Below are positions 31,376-40,294 of a stretch of DNA of 64,000 nt, in pieces (position 1 is the stretch's first letter; each line of letters begins with the position of its first letter). Source of the DNA: Actinocorallia longicatena. GTDB lineage: Bacteria; Actinomycetota; Actinomycetes; Streptosporangiales; Streptosporangiaceae. Location of the stretch: assembly GCF_039534125.1 (NCBI RefSeq), contig NZ_BAAAUV010000001.1:62001-126000 (forward strand). Reading direction: 5' to 3'. Both the position numbers and the translations under genes were made by a program. Below the pieces are notes generated by a model. It had not been told where the DNA came from and ran no database searches. It worked only from the letters and a program-made list of their open reading frames with translations.

Positions 31376-32008
31376 TCAGCGAGCCGAGGGGGTGCGGCGG
31401 GCGGCGCGCTTCAGGACCACGAGGGTCACGACGGTGCCGAGCGCGGCGGCGGCGCCCTGCGCCCTGGGCTTGGCCTCGGGGGCGGCGGCGGCCTCTTTGG
31501 CCTTGTCGATCGCCTTCTGGGTCAGCGGGTGCGCGGCGATCGTCGCCGCGGCCTGCCTGGCCTTCTCGACGGTCTGCTCGGTCGCCGGATGCTGGGCGAC
31601 CTGCTCCGCCCGCTTGCCCGCTTCGTCCAGGGCATCGGCGACACTGGCGAGGGTCTTCTCCCACTGGGTGGACGGCTGGGCGGTGCGGCGGCGGATCGCC
31701 CAGACCACGGCCGTCAGCGCGGCGGTGCCCGCTCCGGCGGCGGCGCCGCCCTTGACCTTGGGCTGGTTGGCCGGGTCGGCGGCGGCCTGGCGCGCCTTGG
31801 CCACGGTCTCCGCGCCCTTGGCCCGGAGCGTCTGCGCCTTGTCCGCCGCGGTCTGCCGGGCGGTGTCGAAGCGGTCCTTGACCGTGGCGGGCTCCTCCGG
31901 CTTGCCGGGGCCCTGCGGCGGCGGCGCGACCGCCGCGTCCCCCGCGTGTCTCCCGGGACGGCCGGCGGCGACGGTATCGGGGGCGGGCTTCTTGTTCGGT
32001 GTCGTCAT
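31376..32008 (-). CDS. Ala/Lys-rich helical protein with two hydrophobic segments
   Basis: 210 residues from the ATG at 32008. The N-terminal 45 residues are Pro-rich. They are followed by helical repeats of the type DRFDTARQTAADKAQTLRAKG and KARQAAADPANQPK, a hydrophobic stretch (AALTAVVWAIRRR), a second repeat set (KARQAAATIAAHPLTQKAIDKAKEAAAAPEAKP) and a final hydrophobic stretch (ALGTVVTLVVLKRAARR). It resembles membrane-associated stress or LEA-like actinomycete proteins, but I cannot name a family. The start codon has only a weak ribosome site. Confidence 0.65.
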   Translation of the reverse strand: MTTPNKKPAPDTVAAGRPGRHAGDAAVAPPPQGPGKPEEPATVKDRFDTARQTAADKAQTLRAKGAETVAKARQAAADPANQPKVKGGAAAGAGTAALTAVVWAIRRRTAQPSTQWEKTLASVADALDEAGKRAEQVAQHPATEQTVEKARQAAATIAAHPLTQKAIDKAKEAAAAPEAKPRAQGAAAALGTVVTLVVLKRAARRTPSAR

Positions 32009-32075
32009 GGAATTCGCGTTCCCGGGCACAGCAGCCTAAACAGGCTCGCGCGGAGGCCGAGGTCAGCGCGGTGGG

Positions 32076-32600
32076 TCAGGCCGGGCGAAGCAGCTCCAGG
32101 ACCGTCGCCGACGGGAGGCCTGCCAGGGCCTTGCCGGGGACCAGCAGCTTCGAGCGGCGCAGCCCGCTGCCGATGACGATCTCGGGCAGGTCCAGAACCG
32201 AGGCGTCGACCAGGACGGGCCAGTCCGCAGGCAGGCCGACCGGGGTGATCCCGCCGTACTCCATGCCGGTGAGGGAGGTCGCCTCGTCCATGGGGGCGAA
32301 GGAGACCTTCCTGACGTCGAGATGCCTGCGGATCACCCCGTTGACGTCGGCACGGCCCGTCGCCGGGACCATGCAGGCGGCGTAGCGGACGGCGCCGTCG
32401 CGGCGTCCGGCGACCACCACGCAGTTCACGCTGACGTCGAGGCCGACGCCGTAGTGCGCGCAGAAGGCGGCGGTGTCGGCCAGCTCGGGATCGATCGGCG
32501 CGACCCGCGCCCCCTCGATCCCGCCGACGGCGGCGGCGACCGGTGCGGCCAGCAGTTCCAGCCGCCGCCCTGCGGGCGCCCAGTCCAGTGTCCCTGTCAT
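32076..32600 (-). CDS. YbaK/EbsC-type aminoacyl-tRNA deacylase-like protein
   Basis: 174 residues. The family core is clear: an N-terminal helix pair, CVVVAGRRDGAVRYAACMVPATGRADVNGVIRRHL, KVSFAPMDEATSLTGMEYGGITPVGLP (the signature with G-x-x-P loop) and a C-terminal RSKLLVPGKALAGLP. These single-domain proteins hydrolyse mis-acylated tRNAs or have orphan roles. The Lys of KVSFAP is the expected catalytic residue. It is a stand-alone gene, divergent from the large secreted protein. Confidence 0.88.
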   Translation of the reverse strand: MTGTLDWAPAGRRLELLAAPVAAAVGGIEGARVAPIDPELADTAAFCAHYGVGLDVSVNCVVVAGRRDGAVRYAACMVPATGRADVNGVIRRHLDVRKVSFAPMDEATSLTGMEYGGITPVGLPADWPVLVDASVLDLPEIVIGSGLRRSKLLVPGKALAGLPSATVLELLRPA

Positions 32601-32729
32601 CCGCCCACCCTATGACGCGCACCGGCTGAGTGCGGAACGGTCCGCTTCTGTCACCGCGCCCCGTATCACCGCGGATGAATCCGAGCGATCCTCACGTACA
32701 GCGGGACGGCGGACTGGACTGGAGACCCG

Positions 32730-35700
32730 ATGCGCATCACGGGCATGGCTTTGGCGGCACTACTGCTCCTCACGGGATCGGCGTCCGCAGGTCCCGGCTT
32801 CCCCGAGGGCCCACCGGACGATCCCGGCTACGCGGGGGCCGAGAAGCCGGGCGCGTGCACCAAGGTCGCGGGCGACGAGCAGCACAACCTCTACTCCTTC
32901 ATGCCGCGCTGCACCCCGGGGGCCAAGGACCCCGAGAACGCCTCGGGCATGTCGGTCGACACCGCCTGGCGCGACTACACGACCGGCTCCCCCGACGTCG
33001 TGATCGCCTATGTCGAGGGCGGTGTCAACTGGCACAACGGCGACACGGCCGAGCTCGCCGACAAGGTCTTCCTCAACACCGGCGAGCTCCCGAAGCCGCA
33101 GGGGTCGGACGCCTACGACAAGGACGGCGACGGCGCCGTCACGGCGGCGGACTACGCCGCCGACCCACGCGTCGAGGACGCCAACGGCAACGACCGGATC
33201 GACCCCGAGGACCTGATCGCCGCCTTCTCCGACGGCAAGGACTCCGACGGCAACGGCTTCACCGACGACGTCTCCGGCTGGGACTTCTACGAGCGCCAGA
33301 ACGACCCCGCGACCTACGACTCCACCTACGGCCACGCCAACGGCCAGATGAAGACCCTCGCCGCCCAGACCGACAACGGCATCGGCGAGGCGGGGATCTG
33401 CCCCAGGTGCCGGATCCTGCCGATCCGGGCGGGCCAGGAGGCCCTCGACCGCACCGACGACCTCGCGCAGGCCTGGCTGTACGCCGCCCACATGGGCGCG
33501 AAGATCATCGTCAGCACGACGGCCGACCTCGGCTACTCCTCCTACATGCGCCAGACGGTCGAGAAGCTCTGGCGCGACGGCGTCATCATGATCGAGGCCA
33601 GCAACGACTTCGACTCCACCGACCACCAGGGCGGCATGTACTGGCCGCACGTCATCCCCGGCAACGGGATCGTCGCCAACACCGTCGGCGTGCCCGAGCA
33701 GCTCGCCAACTCGCTGACCACGACCTACCGCGCCCGGTCCGGCCAGACCTCGTTCGGCTCCAAGGCGATGTTCTCGGTCTCGACCCAGGGCGGCTCGACC
33801 TCGGAGTCGACGCCGACGACCGGCGGGGTGTTCGGGCTGGTGCTGTCCTACGGGATCGAGCTGGGACGTCCGCTGACCAACGCCGAGGCGATCCAGGTCG
33901 TGCGCGCCACCTCCTCCGACATCGACGACCCGTCGCTGCCGTGGCCCGGCAGGCCCGGCTGGGACCGTCAGTACGGCTACGGGCGGCCGAACGTCGCCAA
34001 GGCGCTCCAGGCCGTCAAGGACGGCGCCGTCCCCCCGGTCGCCACGATCACCGCCCCCGACTGGTACTCCCTCTACGACCCTGAGGACACGGACGAGGTG
34101 AGGATCACCGGTCATCTGGAGGCGCCCCGGTCGAAGAGCTACCGCTACGACCTCCAGTGGGCGCCCGGCATCGAACCGGGCGAGAAGGACTTCGCCTCGG
34201 CCGGTTCGGGCACCGGTGAGCGGCCCTTCGACGGCGAGGTCGGCAGGCTCGACCTGGACCGCGTCCCCGCGTCGGTGTGGGACCAGGCCTACCGGCTGTC
34301 CTCCGACAAGGCCCTGTCGGGCAGCGAGCGGTACACCGTCACGCTGCGGCTGCGCGTCTGGGACGCCGAGGGCCGCATGGGCGAGGAGCGCCGCACGATC
34401 GCCGTCCACCACGATCCCGCGCTGCGCCCCGGCTTCCCGAAGAAGCTCGGGATCGGCAACGAGAGCCAGCCCGCGGTCGCCGACCTCCAGGGGGACGGGC
34501 GCCAGGACATCGTCTACGCCGACGGCGACGGCCGGATCCACGCCCTCGACGGGACGACGGGTGAGGAACTGCCCGGCTGGCCCGCCACCACCCGGGCGAC
34601 CGAACCCGAGCGCTCCTACCCCGGGATCGCTCCCGGCCACGAACCGGTCGTCGCGCCGGTGGCCGTCGGCGACCTGTTCCACGACGGCACCCTCAAGGTC
34701 GTCGTCACCAGCAGCACGGGCCGGACCTACGTCTTCGACGCCCGGGGCGGGCTGCTGCCCGGCTGGCCCAGGGCCCTCGACACCGGGGTCACCGCACCGC
34801 CGATCCCGCGACCCGCGCTGAAGTACACCCGGCTGCCCGCCCGGGGATCGACCTCCTCCCCCGTCCTCACCGACCTGGACGGCGACCGGCGGCTGGAGAT
34901 CGTCCAGACCGGCTGGGACGGCCGGATCCACGCCTGGCGCACCGACGGCTCCGATGTGCCCGGCTGGCCGGTCGAGGTGACCCTCGACCAGGCCCCGCCG
35001 TCCGGCTCCATCCGGATCGACGACCACAAGCTGCCCGGTACCGCCGCGATCGCCGATTTGGACGGCGACGGCAGGCCCGAGATCGTCGTCCGGTCGCAGC
35101 GCTTCGACAGCAAGGGCGCCGGCGAGCAGTTCTACGGCGCGAACTACGCCTTCGCCTACCGGGCCGACGGCCGTCCCTTCCCGGGCTGGCCGGTGCGCAT
35201 GGCCTCCACGATGACGTTCTATGGCAGCGCCCAGGAGTTCGTCACCGAGGGCGTCAACCAGCCCGCCGTCGCCGACGTCGACGGGGACGGCAAGGACGAG
35301 GTCGCCACCGGCCCCTCGTTCTCCCCCACCTATCTCATCTCCGGCGCCGGAAAGATCATCAAGAACTTCGGGCCGCTGGAGAACCCCGCGACGCTGCTGT
35401 CCCCCGCCTCGGTCCTGCAGGGCGGGCTGCCGCTCGACGCTCCGCTGTCCTTCACCACCACGGGCGCGTTCGGCCGGTTCGGCCCGTTCAACCGGCTCGG
35501 CTACACCGAGGCGGGATCGGGGGCGGCCTCCCTCATCGCCTCGCTGCTGTTCCCCGGCAGCGGCAACGCGGTCGGCAACTACCAGCGCGGCTACGACGCG
35601 GCGACGTCACTGCCGATGCTCGGCTTCCCCCAGACGCGCACCGGCCTCGGCTTCCTGGGCAGCCCGATCGTGGTGGACGTCACCGGCGACGGCTCGGCCG

Positions 35701-36215
35701 AGGTCGTCGACGGCGGGGACACCTCGACGCTGCACGCCTTCGGAACCTTCGGCCAGGCGGCCGGATTCCCGCTGTTCACCGGCGGCTGGCTGCTGTGGTC
35801 GCCGACCGCCGCCGACCTCGACGGCGACGGGAGGACCGATCTGGTCGCCACCACCCGCGAGGGTCACCTGTTCGCCTGGAGGACCGCGGGCAGGGCCTCG
35901 GCCAACGGCGAATGGTGGACCTACCACCACGACGAGTGGCGCACCGGACGCTACGGCACAGACGCCCGCCCGCCGGGACCGCTGCTCGGCCTCACCCGCA
36001 AGGACGCCTCCGTCACCTTCACCGCGCCCGGCGACGACGCCAGGGCCGGACGGGTCACCTCCTACCTCGTCACCACGGCGACGGCCACGGTGAGCCTTCC
36101 CGCCACGGCCGCCGCGGGGGCGTCCCAGACCCTGGTCCTGCCCGAGGGCGCCCGTGCCGTCCAGGCGGTCGACGACGCGGGCAATCTCGGCCCCGCGGCC
36201 TCCGTCGCAGGCTGA
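32730..36215 (+). CDS. Secreted subtilase-like (S8) protein with FG-GAP propeller
   Basis: 1161 residues with a signal peptide (about 1-20). Residues about 75-435 form an S8-like domain. His202 (TYGHANGQ), Asn292 (EASNDFDS) and Ser358 (GGSTSESTP) align with the catalytic His, oxyanion Asn and Ser. The usual catalytic Asp (DTG) is Glu96 in YVEGGVNW, and HGTH is reduced to HANG. Between them lies an Asp-rich, EF-hand-like insertion (YDKDGDGAVTAADY, DSDGNGFTDD). Residues about 570-1070 hold at least six FG-GAP/VCBS-like calcium-binding blades (for example DLDGDGRPEIVV, DVDGDGKDEVAT). It is probably exported and Ca2+-dependent. Whether it is active as a protease is uncertain. Confidence 0.88.
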   Translation: MRITGMALAALLLLTGSASAGPGFPEGPPDDPGYAGAEKPGACTKVAGDEQHNLYSFMPRCTPGAKDPENASGMSVDTAWRDYTTGSPDVVIAYVEGGVNWHNGDTAELADKVFLNTGELPKPQGSDAYDKDGDGAVTAADYAADPRVEDANGNDRIDPEDLIAAFSDGKDSDGNGFTDDVSGWDFYERQNDPATYDSTYGHANGQMKTLAAQTDNGIGEAGICPRCRILPIRAGQEALDRTDDLAQAWLYAAHMGAKIIVSTTADLGYSSYMRQTVEKLWRDGVIMIEASNDFDSTDHQGGMYWPHVIPGNGIVANTVGVPEQLANSLTTTYRARSGQTSFGSKAMFSVSTQGGSTSESTPTTGGVFGLVLSYGIELGRPLTNAEAIQVVRATSSDIDDPSLPWPGRPGWDRQYGYGRPNVAKALQAVKDGAVPPVATITAPDWYSLYDPEDTDEVRITGHLEAPRSKSYRYDLQWAPGIEPGEKDFASAGSGTGERPFDGEVGRLDLDRVPASVWDQAYRLSSDKALSGSERYTVTLRLRVWDAEGRMGEERRTIAVHHDPALRPGFPKKLGIGNESQPAVADLQGDGRQDIVYADGDGRIHALDGTTGEELPGWPATTRATEPERSYPGIAPGHEPVVAPVAVGDLFHDGTLKVVVTSSTGRTYVFDARGGLLPGWPRALDTGVTAPPIPRPALKYTRLPARGSTSSPVLTDLDGDRRLEIVQTGWDGRIHAWRTDGSDVPGWPVEVTLDQAPPSGSIRIDDHKLPGTAAIADLDGDGRPEIVVRSQRFDSKGAGEQFYGANYAFAYRADGRPFPGWPVRMASTMTFYGSAQEFVTEGVNQPAVADVDGDGKDEVATGPSFSPTYLISGAGKIIKNFGPLENPATLLSPASVLQGGLPLDAPLSFTTTGAFGRFGPFNRLGYTEAGSGAASLIASLLFPGSGNAVGNYQRGYDAATSLPMLGFPQTRTGLGFLGSPIVVDVTGDGSAEVVDGGDTSTLHAFGTFGQAAGFPLFTGGWLLWSPTAADLDGDGRTDLVATTREGHLFAWRTAGRASANGEWWTYHHDEWRTGRYGTDARPPGPLLGLTRKDASVTFTAPGDDARAGRVTSYLVTTATATVSLPATAAAGASQTLVLPEGARAVQAVDDAGNLGPAASVAG

Positions 36216-36227
36216 GGCCGGGAGCCG

Positions 36228-36778
36228 TCAGAAGGAGCCGGAGCGGCGCGGCGACCGGGGACGGCCGTCGGGGTCGTAGAAGGCGCGGTAGAGCGGCGCC
36301 GCCCAGGCCAGGGTCGGCCGGGACACGCGGGGCACCTCGTAGGTCCTGAGCCGTCCCGGCGGGCGGGCGCCCCTCTCCCCCGTGGCGTGCCAGGCGTCGA
36401 GGGCGGCGGCCGAGCGGGCGCGCCCGAGGACCTTGAGGTAGCCGCGCGCGATGCTCCGCTCGCCGGCGGGGGCGAAGGAGTGGCCGTGCCGCCGGGCGGG
36501 ATAGGTGCGCAGCAGCTGCACCGTGTGCGGACCGCGCGGCTCCGGGTCGGGGAGCCACTCCGGTCGGTGAACATGAGCACGTCGCCGGCCCGCTGGCGGC
36601 GGATCCCCTCGAGCAGCTCGGCGAAGTAGGCGGCACCGTGCACCAGCGGCCGCACCTCGTTCTCCGCGTTCCCCGCCGACCAGGCGGCGCCGTCCGGATG
36701 GCGCGCGTCGAGGCGCGTGGCGGGGTTGCCCCGCTCACGCGCCGTCAGCAGCCATTGTCCGCGATCCCTGGTCATCAC
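36228..36778 (-). pseudogene. Decayed phospholipase D-like gene
   Basis: Reading leftward, the first part (from an ATG at 36775-36778) gives RGNPATRLDARHPDGAAWSAGN and PLVHGAAYFAELLEGIRRQ-RAGDVLMFTD. This resembles the start of actinomycete PLD-like proteins as I remember them. At about 36555-36565 the frame breaks. The sequence resumes in another frame with PRGPHTVQLLRTYPARR and SFAPAGERSIARGYLKVLGRAR, then what looks like a PLD C-terminus (LAWAAPLYRAFYDPDGRPR). Both HKD catalytic motifs are missing. The remains are about 180 codons, against roughly 450-600 in a full gene, so large internal deletions and a frameshift are inferred. Confidence 0.65.
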
Positions 36779-36845
36779 CGGCCCCGTCCGATCCGTTCCG
36801 ATGCCCGCTGCCCGGCCGCCGAAAGCGGTGTTCCCCGGGCCGGGG

Positions 36846-38183
36846 TCAGAGGGCCTTTCCGGGGTTGAGGACGCCCGCCGGGTCGAAGGCCTCCTTGATC
36901 CGGCCCATCAGGGCCCGTTCCACGGGGCCGACCATGGCCGTCAGGTAGGGGGTCTTCAGCGTTCCGACGCCGTGCTCGCCGGTGATCGTGCCGCCCAGGG
37001 TCAGGGCCGCGTGGACGATGTCGACGAAGGCGGCCCGCGCCGCGGCCTCGGTGTCCGGGGTGAAGACGATCGTGGGATGGAGGTTGCCGTCGCCCGCGTG
37101 CCCGAACGTGCCGATCGTGACCGCGTACCGCTCCGCGATCACCTGGATCTCAGTGATCATCTCGGCCAGCGCGGTCCGTGGGACGGCGACGTCGTCCAGC
37201 AGGGTGGAACCGAGCCGTTCCAGCGCGGGCAGCGCCTGACGGCGGGCCGCGAGGAACTGCTCTCCCTCGGCCGGGTCGGTCGTGTGGGCCAGATCGGTGG
37301 CCTTGGCGCAGGCCTCCGCGTAGCTCCGGAGCGCCGCGGCGGGATCCGGCTCGTCGGTCTGGACGATCAGGAGGGCGCCCGCGTCGGTGTCGAGCCCCAT
37401 CCGGGTGGCGCGCTCGACCGCGCCGACGGTCGTGCGGTCCATCAGCTCCAGCAGCGAGGGTTCGCCGCGTGCCTCGATCGCGTCCACGGCCTCGGCCGCG
37501 TCCTGGACGGTGCCGAAGAACGCCACGAGCGTCGCGGGCGGGAGCGGTGCGGCCCGCAGCCGGAGCGTCGCCTCGACGATCACGGCGAGCGTCCCCTCCG
37601 AGCCGACGAGCAGCCGGGTCAGGTCGAGTCCCGCGACGTTCTTGCGCTGCCGTCCCCCGGTGCGGATCACCTCTCCGGACGCCAGCACGGCCGTGAGCGC
37701 CGCGACGTGGTCGCCGGTCACGCCGTACTTCAGGCAGCATCCGCCGCCGGCGTTGGTCGCGATGTTCCCGCCGATCGTGGAGAAGGCCTTGCTGGCGGGG
37801 TCCGGCGGGTACCACAGGCCCCGTTCCGCGACGGCCACCGCCAGATCGCCGCCGAGCACGCCGCACTGGACGGTCGCGGTCCGCAGCCCCTCGTCGATCG
37901 AGAGGATCGCGTCCATCCCCGCCACCGACAGCACGATCCCCCCGTCGACGGCGTTGGCCCCGCCCGCGAGGCCCGAACCAGCGCCGCGCGTCACGACCGG
38001 CACCCGGTGCGCGGAGGCGAGGGCGAGGACCGCCGAGACCTCCGCGACGCTCCCGGCCCGCACCAGCGCCAGCGGGGTGCCCGCGGTGCCGAGCGGCATC
38101 TGGTCGAAGCTGTATCCGGTGAGGACCTGGGGGTCGGTGACGACGTCGGAGGCGGTCCGCCGCAGCTCGGAGAGGAAGCTCAT
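36846..38183 (-). CDS. FAD-linked oxidase, glycolate/lactate oxidase GlcD-like
   Basis: 445 residues. The FAD-binding PCMH domain holds PVVTRGAGSGLAGGANAVDGGIVLSVAGMD and PPDPASKAFSTIGGNIATNAGGG. The C-terminal oxidase cap ends HAGDGNLHPTIVF ... GTITGEHGVGTLK, the family signature. It oxidises 2-hydroxy acids such as glycolate or D-lactate to 2-oxo acids. Its start overlaps the stop of the FadR-type regulator (ATGA, 38180-38183), forming a two-gene operon read leftward. Confidence 0.93.
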   Translation of the reverse strand: MSFLSELRRTASDVVTDPQVLTGYSFDQMPLGTAGTPLALVRAGSVAEVSAVLALASAHRVPVVTRGAGSGLAGGANAVDGGIVLSVAGMDAILSIDEGLRTATVQCGVLGGDLAVAVAERGLWYPPDPASKAFSTIGGNIATNAGGGCCLKYGVTGDHVAALTAVLASGEVIRTGGRQRKNVAGLDLTRLLVGSEGTLAVIVEATLRLRAAPLPPATLVAFFGTVQDAAEAVDAIEARGEPSLLELMDRTTVGAVERATRMGLDTDAGALLIVQTDEPDPAAALRSYAEACAKATDLAHTTDPAEGEQFLAARRQALPALERLGSTLLDDVAVPRTALAEMITEIQVIAERYAVTIGTFGHAGDGNLHPTIVFTPDTEAAARAAFVDIVHAALTLGGTITGEHGVGTLKTPYLTAMVGPVERALMGRIKEAFDPAGVLNPGKAL

Positions 38184-38887
38184 GACAGCGCCGAGGAGTA
38201 GAAGTCCCAGATGTGGGCCCGCATGAGCCCGGCGGCGCGCTCGCCCGACCCGTTCTCGACGGCCTCCAGGATGGCGGCGTGCTCGGCGGCCAGCCGGTCC
38301 AGGGTGGGGCGCGGATCCTCCAGGCCCTTGAGCGCGTCCAGGAGATGGCCGCCGATGGCCTCGCGCAGAGCGGTCATGACCAGCGCGAACGCGGTGTTGC
38401 CGCCCGCCCCCGACAGGCAGATGTGGAAGCGGACATCGGCGTCGTGGAACTCGGCCACGCCCACGCCGGGCGTGCGCATGGTCTCCAGCGCCGCCCTGGC
38501 GTCCTCGAGCGCCGCGGCGCCCGGCTTGGCGACGGCCGCGCCCTCCAGCACCAGCCGCAGCTCCACCAGGTCGCCGAGCGGGACGCTCCCCAGCCTCAGC
38601 GCGCTCTCCAGCGCCTCCGACGCGCTGCCCGAGGCGAGCGCGCCCGAGACCCGTGGCTTCGCCGTCGACACGGTGTCGCCGCCGCTGAGCAGCCCCTTCG
38701 CCTGAAGGATCCGGACCGCCTCGCGCACCGTCGAGCGAGACACCCCGAACTGGTCGGCCAGGTCCTTCTCACTGGGCAGCTCGGTTCCGACCGGCAGTTC
38801 ACCGGACAGGATCAGTTCACGCACCTGCCCCGACACCAGCAGGCTGAGCGGAGCGCGGGTCACCGCGCGGAAGACAGTCGGGTCCAT
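38180..38887 (-). CDS. FadR-type GntR transcriptional regulator
   Basis: 235 residues. The winged helix reads VRELILSGELPVGTELPSEKDLADQFGVSRSTVREAVRILQAKGLL. The C-terminal FCD ligand-binding domain shows LVELRLVLEGAAV, FHDADVRFHICLSGAGGN, and the metal-binding His of EHAAILEAVENG. The start at 38887 (ATG) is preferred over a GTG at 38893. It is translationally coupled to the GlcD-like oxidase and divergent from the isochorismatase-family gene. A dyad at 38912-38924 is a likely operator for both directions. Confidence 0.93.
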   Translation of the reverse strand: MDPTVFRAVTRAPLSLLVSGQVRELILSGELPVGTELPSEKDLADQFGVSRSTVREAVRILQAKGLLSGGDTVSTAKPRVSGALASGSASEALESALRLGSVPLGDLVELRLVLEGAAVAKPGAAALEDARAALETMRTPGVGVAEFHDADVRFHICLSGAGGNTAFALVMTALREAIGGHLLDALKGLEDPRPTLDRLAAEHAAILEAVENGSGERAAGLMRAHIWDFYSSALS

Positions 38888-38911
38888 GACCACGATCGTA
38901 GCGCTTGCCCG

Positions 38912-38924
38912 CTTGTCTGATAAG
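38912..38924. promoter_or_regulatory. Likely operator for the FadR-type regulator
   Basis: CTTGTCTGATAAG is an imperfect palindrome, close to the TTGTCTGACAA-type sites bound by FadR-subfamily GntR proteins. It lies between the divergent regulator and isochorismatase-family genes. Confidence 0.5.
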
Positions 38925-38961
38925 TGGTTAAGTGAGGCACCTCACACCCTCGGAGGAACGC

Positions 38962-39567
38962 ATGGCCATCGACCCGAAAACGACCGCCCTCGTGCTCATC
39001 GAGTACCAGAACGACTTCACCTCCGAGGGCGGCGTGCTGCACGGCGCGGTCCAGGAGGTCATGGACAAGACGAACATGCTCGGCAACACCCGCGAGCTCG
39101 TGGAGCGGGCGCGCGCGGCGGGTGTCACGATCATCCACGCCCCGATCACCTTCGCCCCGGGCTACTACGAGATCACCTCGCACCCGTACGGCATCCTCAA
39201 GGGCGTCGTCGACAGCTCGGCCTTCGTGAAGGGCGAGTGGGGCGCGGAGATCATCGACGTGCTCGCCCCGCACGAGGGAGACATCGTCGTCGAGGGCAAG
39301 CGCGGCCTCGACACCTTCGCCAGCACCAACCTGGACTTCATCCTGCGCAGCAAGGGCATCACCACGATCGCCCTCGGCGGCTTCCTCACCAACTGCTGCG
39401 TCGAGTCGACGATGCGCAGCGGCTACGAGAACGGCTACCGGGTCATCACCCTGGCCGACTGCGTCGCCGCCACCTCGCAGGAGGAGCACGACAACGCGCT
39501 CAAGTACGACTACCCGATGTTCTCCACCCCGATGACGGCGGCCGAGTTCGCGAGCGGCCTGGCCTGA
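38962..39567 (+). CDS. Isochorismatase-family cysteine hydrolase
   Basis: 201 residues. The catalytic triad of the family is visible: Asp in LIEYQNDF, Lys in VEGKRGLDTFAST and Cys in LTNCCVEST, with the cis-peptide region GGFLTNC. It hydrolyses amide or imide bonds of small molecules; without close homologues the substrate is open. A strong GGAGGAACG ribosome site supports the ATG at 38962. It is divergent from the FadR-type regulator and probably under its control, which links it to 2-hydroxyacid or related catabolism rather than to siderophore synthesis. Confidence 0.92.
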   Translation: MAIDPKTTALVLIEYQNDFTSEGGVLHGAVQEVMDKTNMLGNTRELVERARAAGVTIIHAPITFAPGYYEITSHPYGILKGVVDSSAFVKGEWGAEIIDVLAPHEGDIVVEGKRGLDTFASTNLDFILRSKGITTIALGGFLTNCCVESTMRSGYENGYRVITLADCVAATSQEEHDNALKYDYPMFSTPMTAAEFASGLA

Positions 39568-39627
39568 CCCGGCGGCGCGTCCCGGCGGGTAGCGTGAGAC
39601 GGATCCCGCTCCCGGCCAGGAACCACG

Positions 39628-40266
39628 ATGCCCGAATCGCCCTCGTCCGACGCCCGCGGGCCGCTCGCCCGGTACCGGCTGGTCCCGGTGGCCCTTCCGT
39701 TCCTCCTCCTGACGCCCCTGGTGCTGCTCTCCGGCGGCCGTCCCCTCGGCCCGGACCTGCACGTTCACGAGTGGTCGGTGGAGCGGCGGGCGTCGGCGGC
39801 GGTGACGGCCGCGCACTGGCTGACCGCAACCGGGATCGGGCCGATCGTGGTGGTCCTGACGATCGTCGCCGGGGTCGCCCTGGCCGGTCCGGGCGCGGCG
39901 ATGGCGGCCCGGGTCCGCTCCGTGCTCTTCGCGCTCGGCGTCGTGCTCTTCGGCCCGATGCTGCGCCGGGTCGTCGCCGAGCTGGTCGAGCGGCCGCGGC
40001 CGCCGCTGTCGGACTGGGCGGCCGCACCGGGCGGCTGGGCGTTCCCGTCCGGCCACACGGCCAGCGCCACCGTCGTGGCCGTCCTGCTCGCCGCCGCGTT
40101 CACCCGGTGGGAGATCCGCGCGCTCATCGCGCTGTGGGCGGCCGGCGTCGGCCTCACCCGGATCTATCTGGGCGTCCACTGGTCCACCGACGTCATCGGC
40201 GGCTGGTCGTTCGGGCTCCTCTGGGCCGGTGCCGCGCTCCGGCTGCGACAGGCCCACCTGCGCTAA
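39628..40266 (+). CDS. PAP2-family membrane phosphatase
   Basis: 212 residues with about six membrane helices. The three phosphatase motifs are present: VERPRPPLSDW (KxxxxxxRP-like, with the Lys position altered to Glu/Val), PSGHTASAT and TRIYLGVHWSTDVIGGW. It dephosphorylates lipid phosphates or pyrophosphates at the membrane. No obvious operon partner. Confidence 0.9.
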   Translation: MPESPSSDARGPLARYRLVPVALPFLLLTPLVLLSGGRPLGPDLHVHEWSVERRASAAVTAAHWLTATGIGPIVVVLTIVAGVALAGPGAAMAARVRSVLFALGVVLFGPMLRRVVAELVERPRPPLSDWAAAPGGWAFPSGHTASATVVAVLLAAAFTRWEIRALIALWAAGVGLTRIYLGVHWSTDVIGGWSFGLLWAGAALRLRQAHLR

Positions 40267-40294
40267 CATCGCCCCTCATGACGGGGTCGGGAGA

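Noticed and set aside
39628..40266. PAP2 protein as a bacitracin-resistance or cluster resistance gene
   Set aside because: It has no partner gene, and neither cluster suggests an undecaprenyl-linked target. It is left as a general membrane phosphatase.
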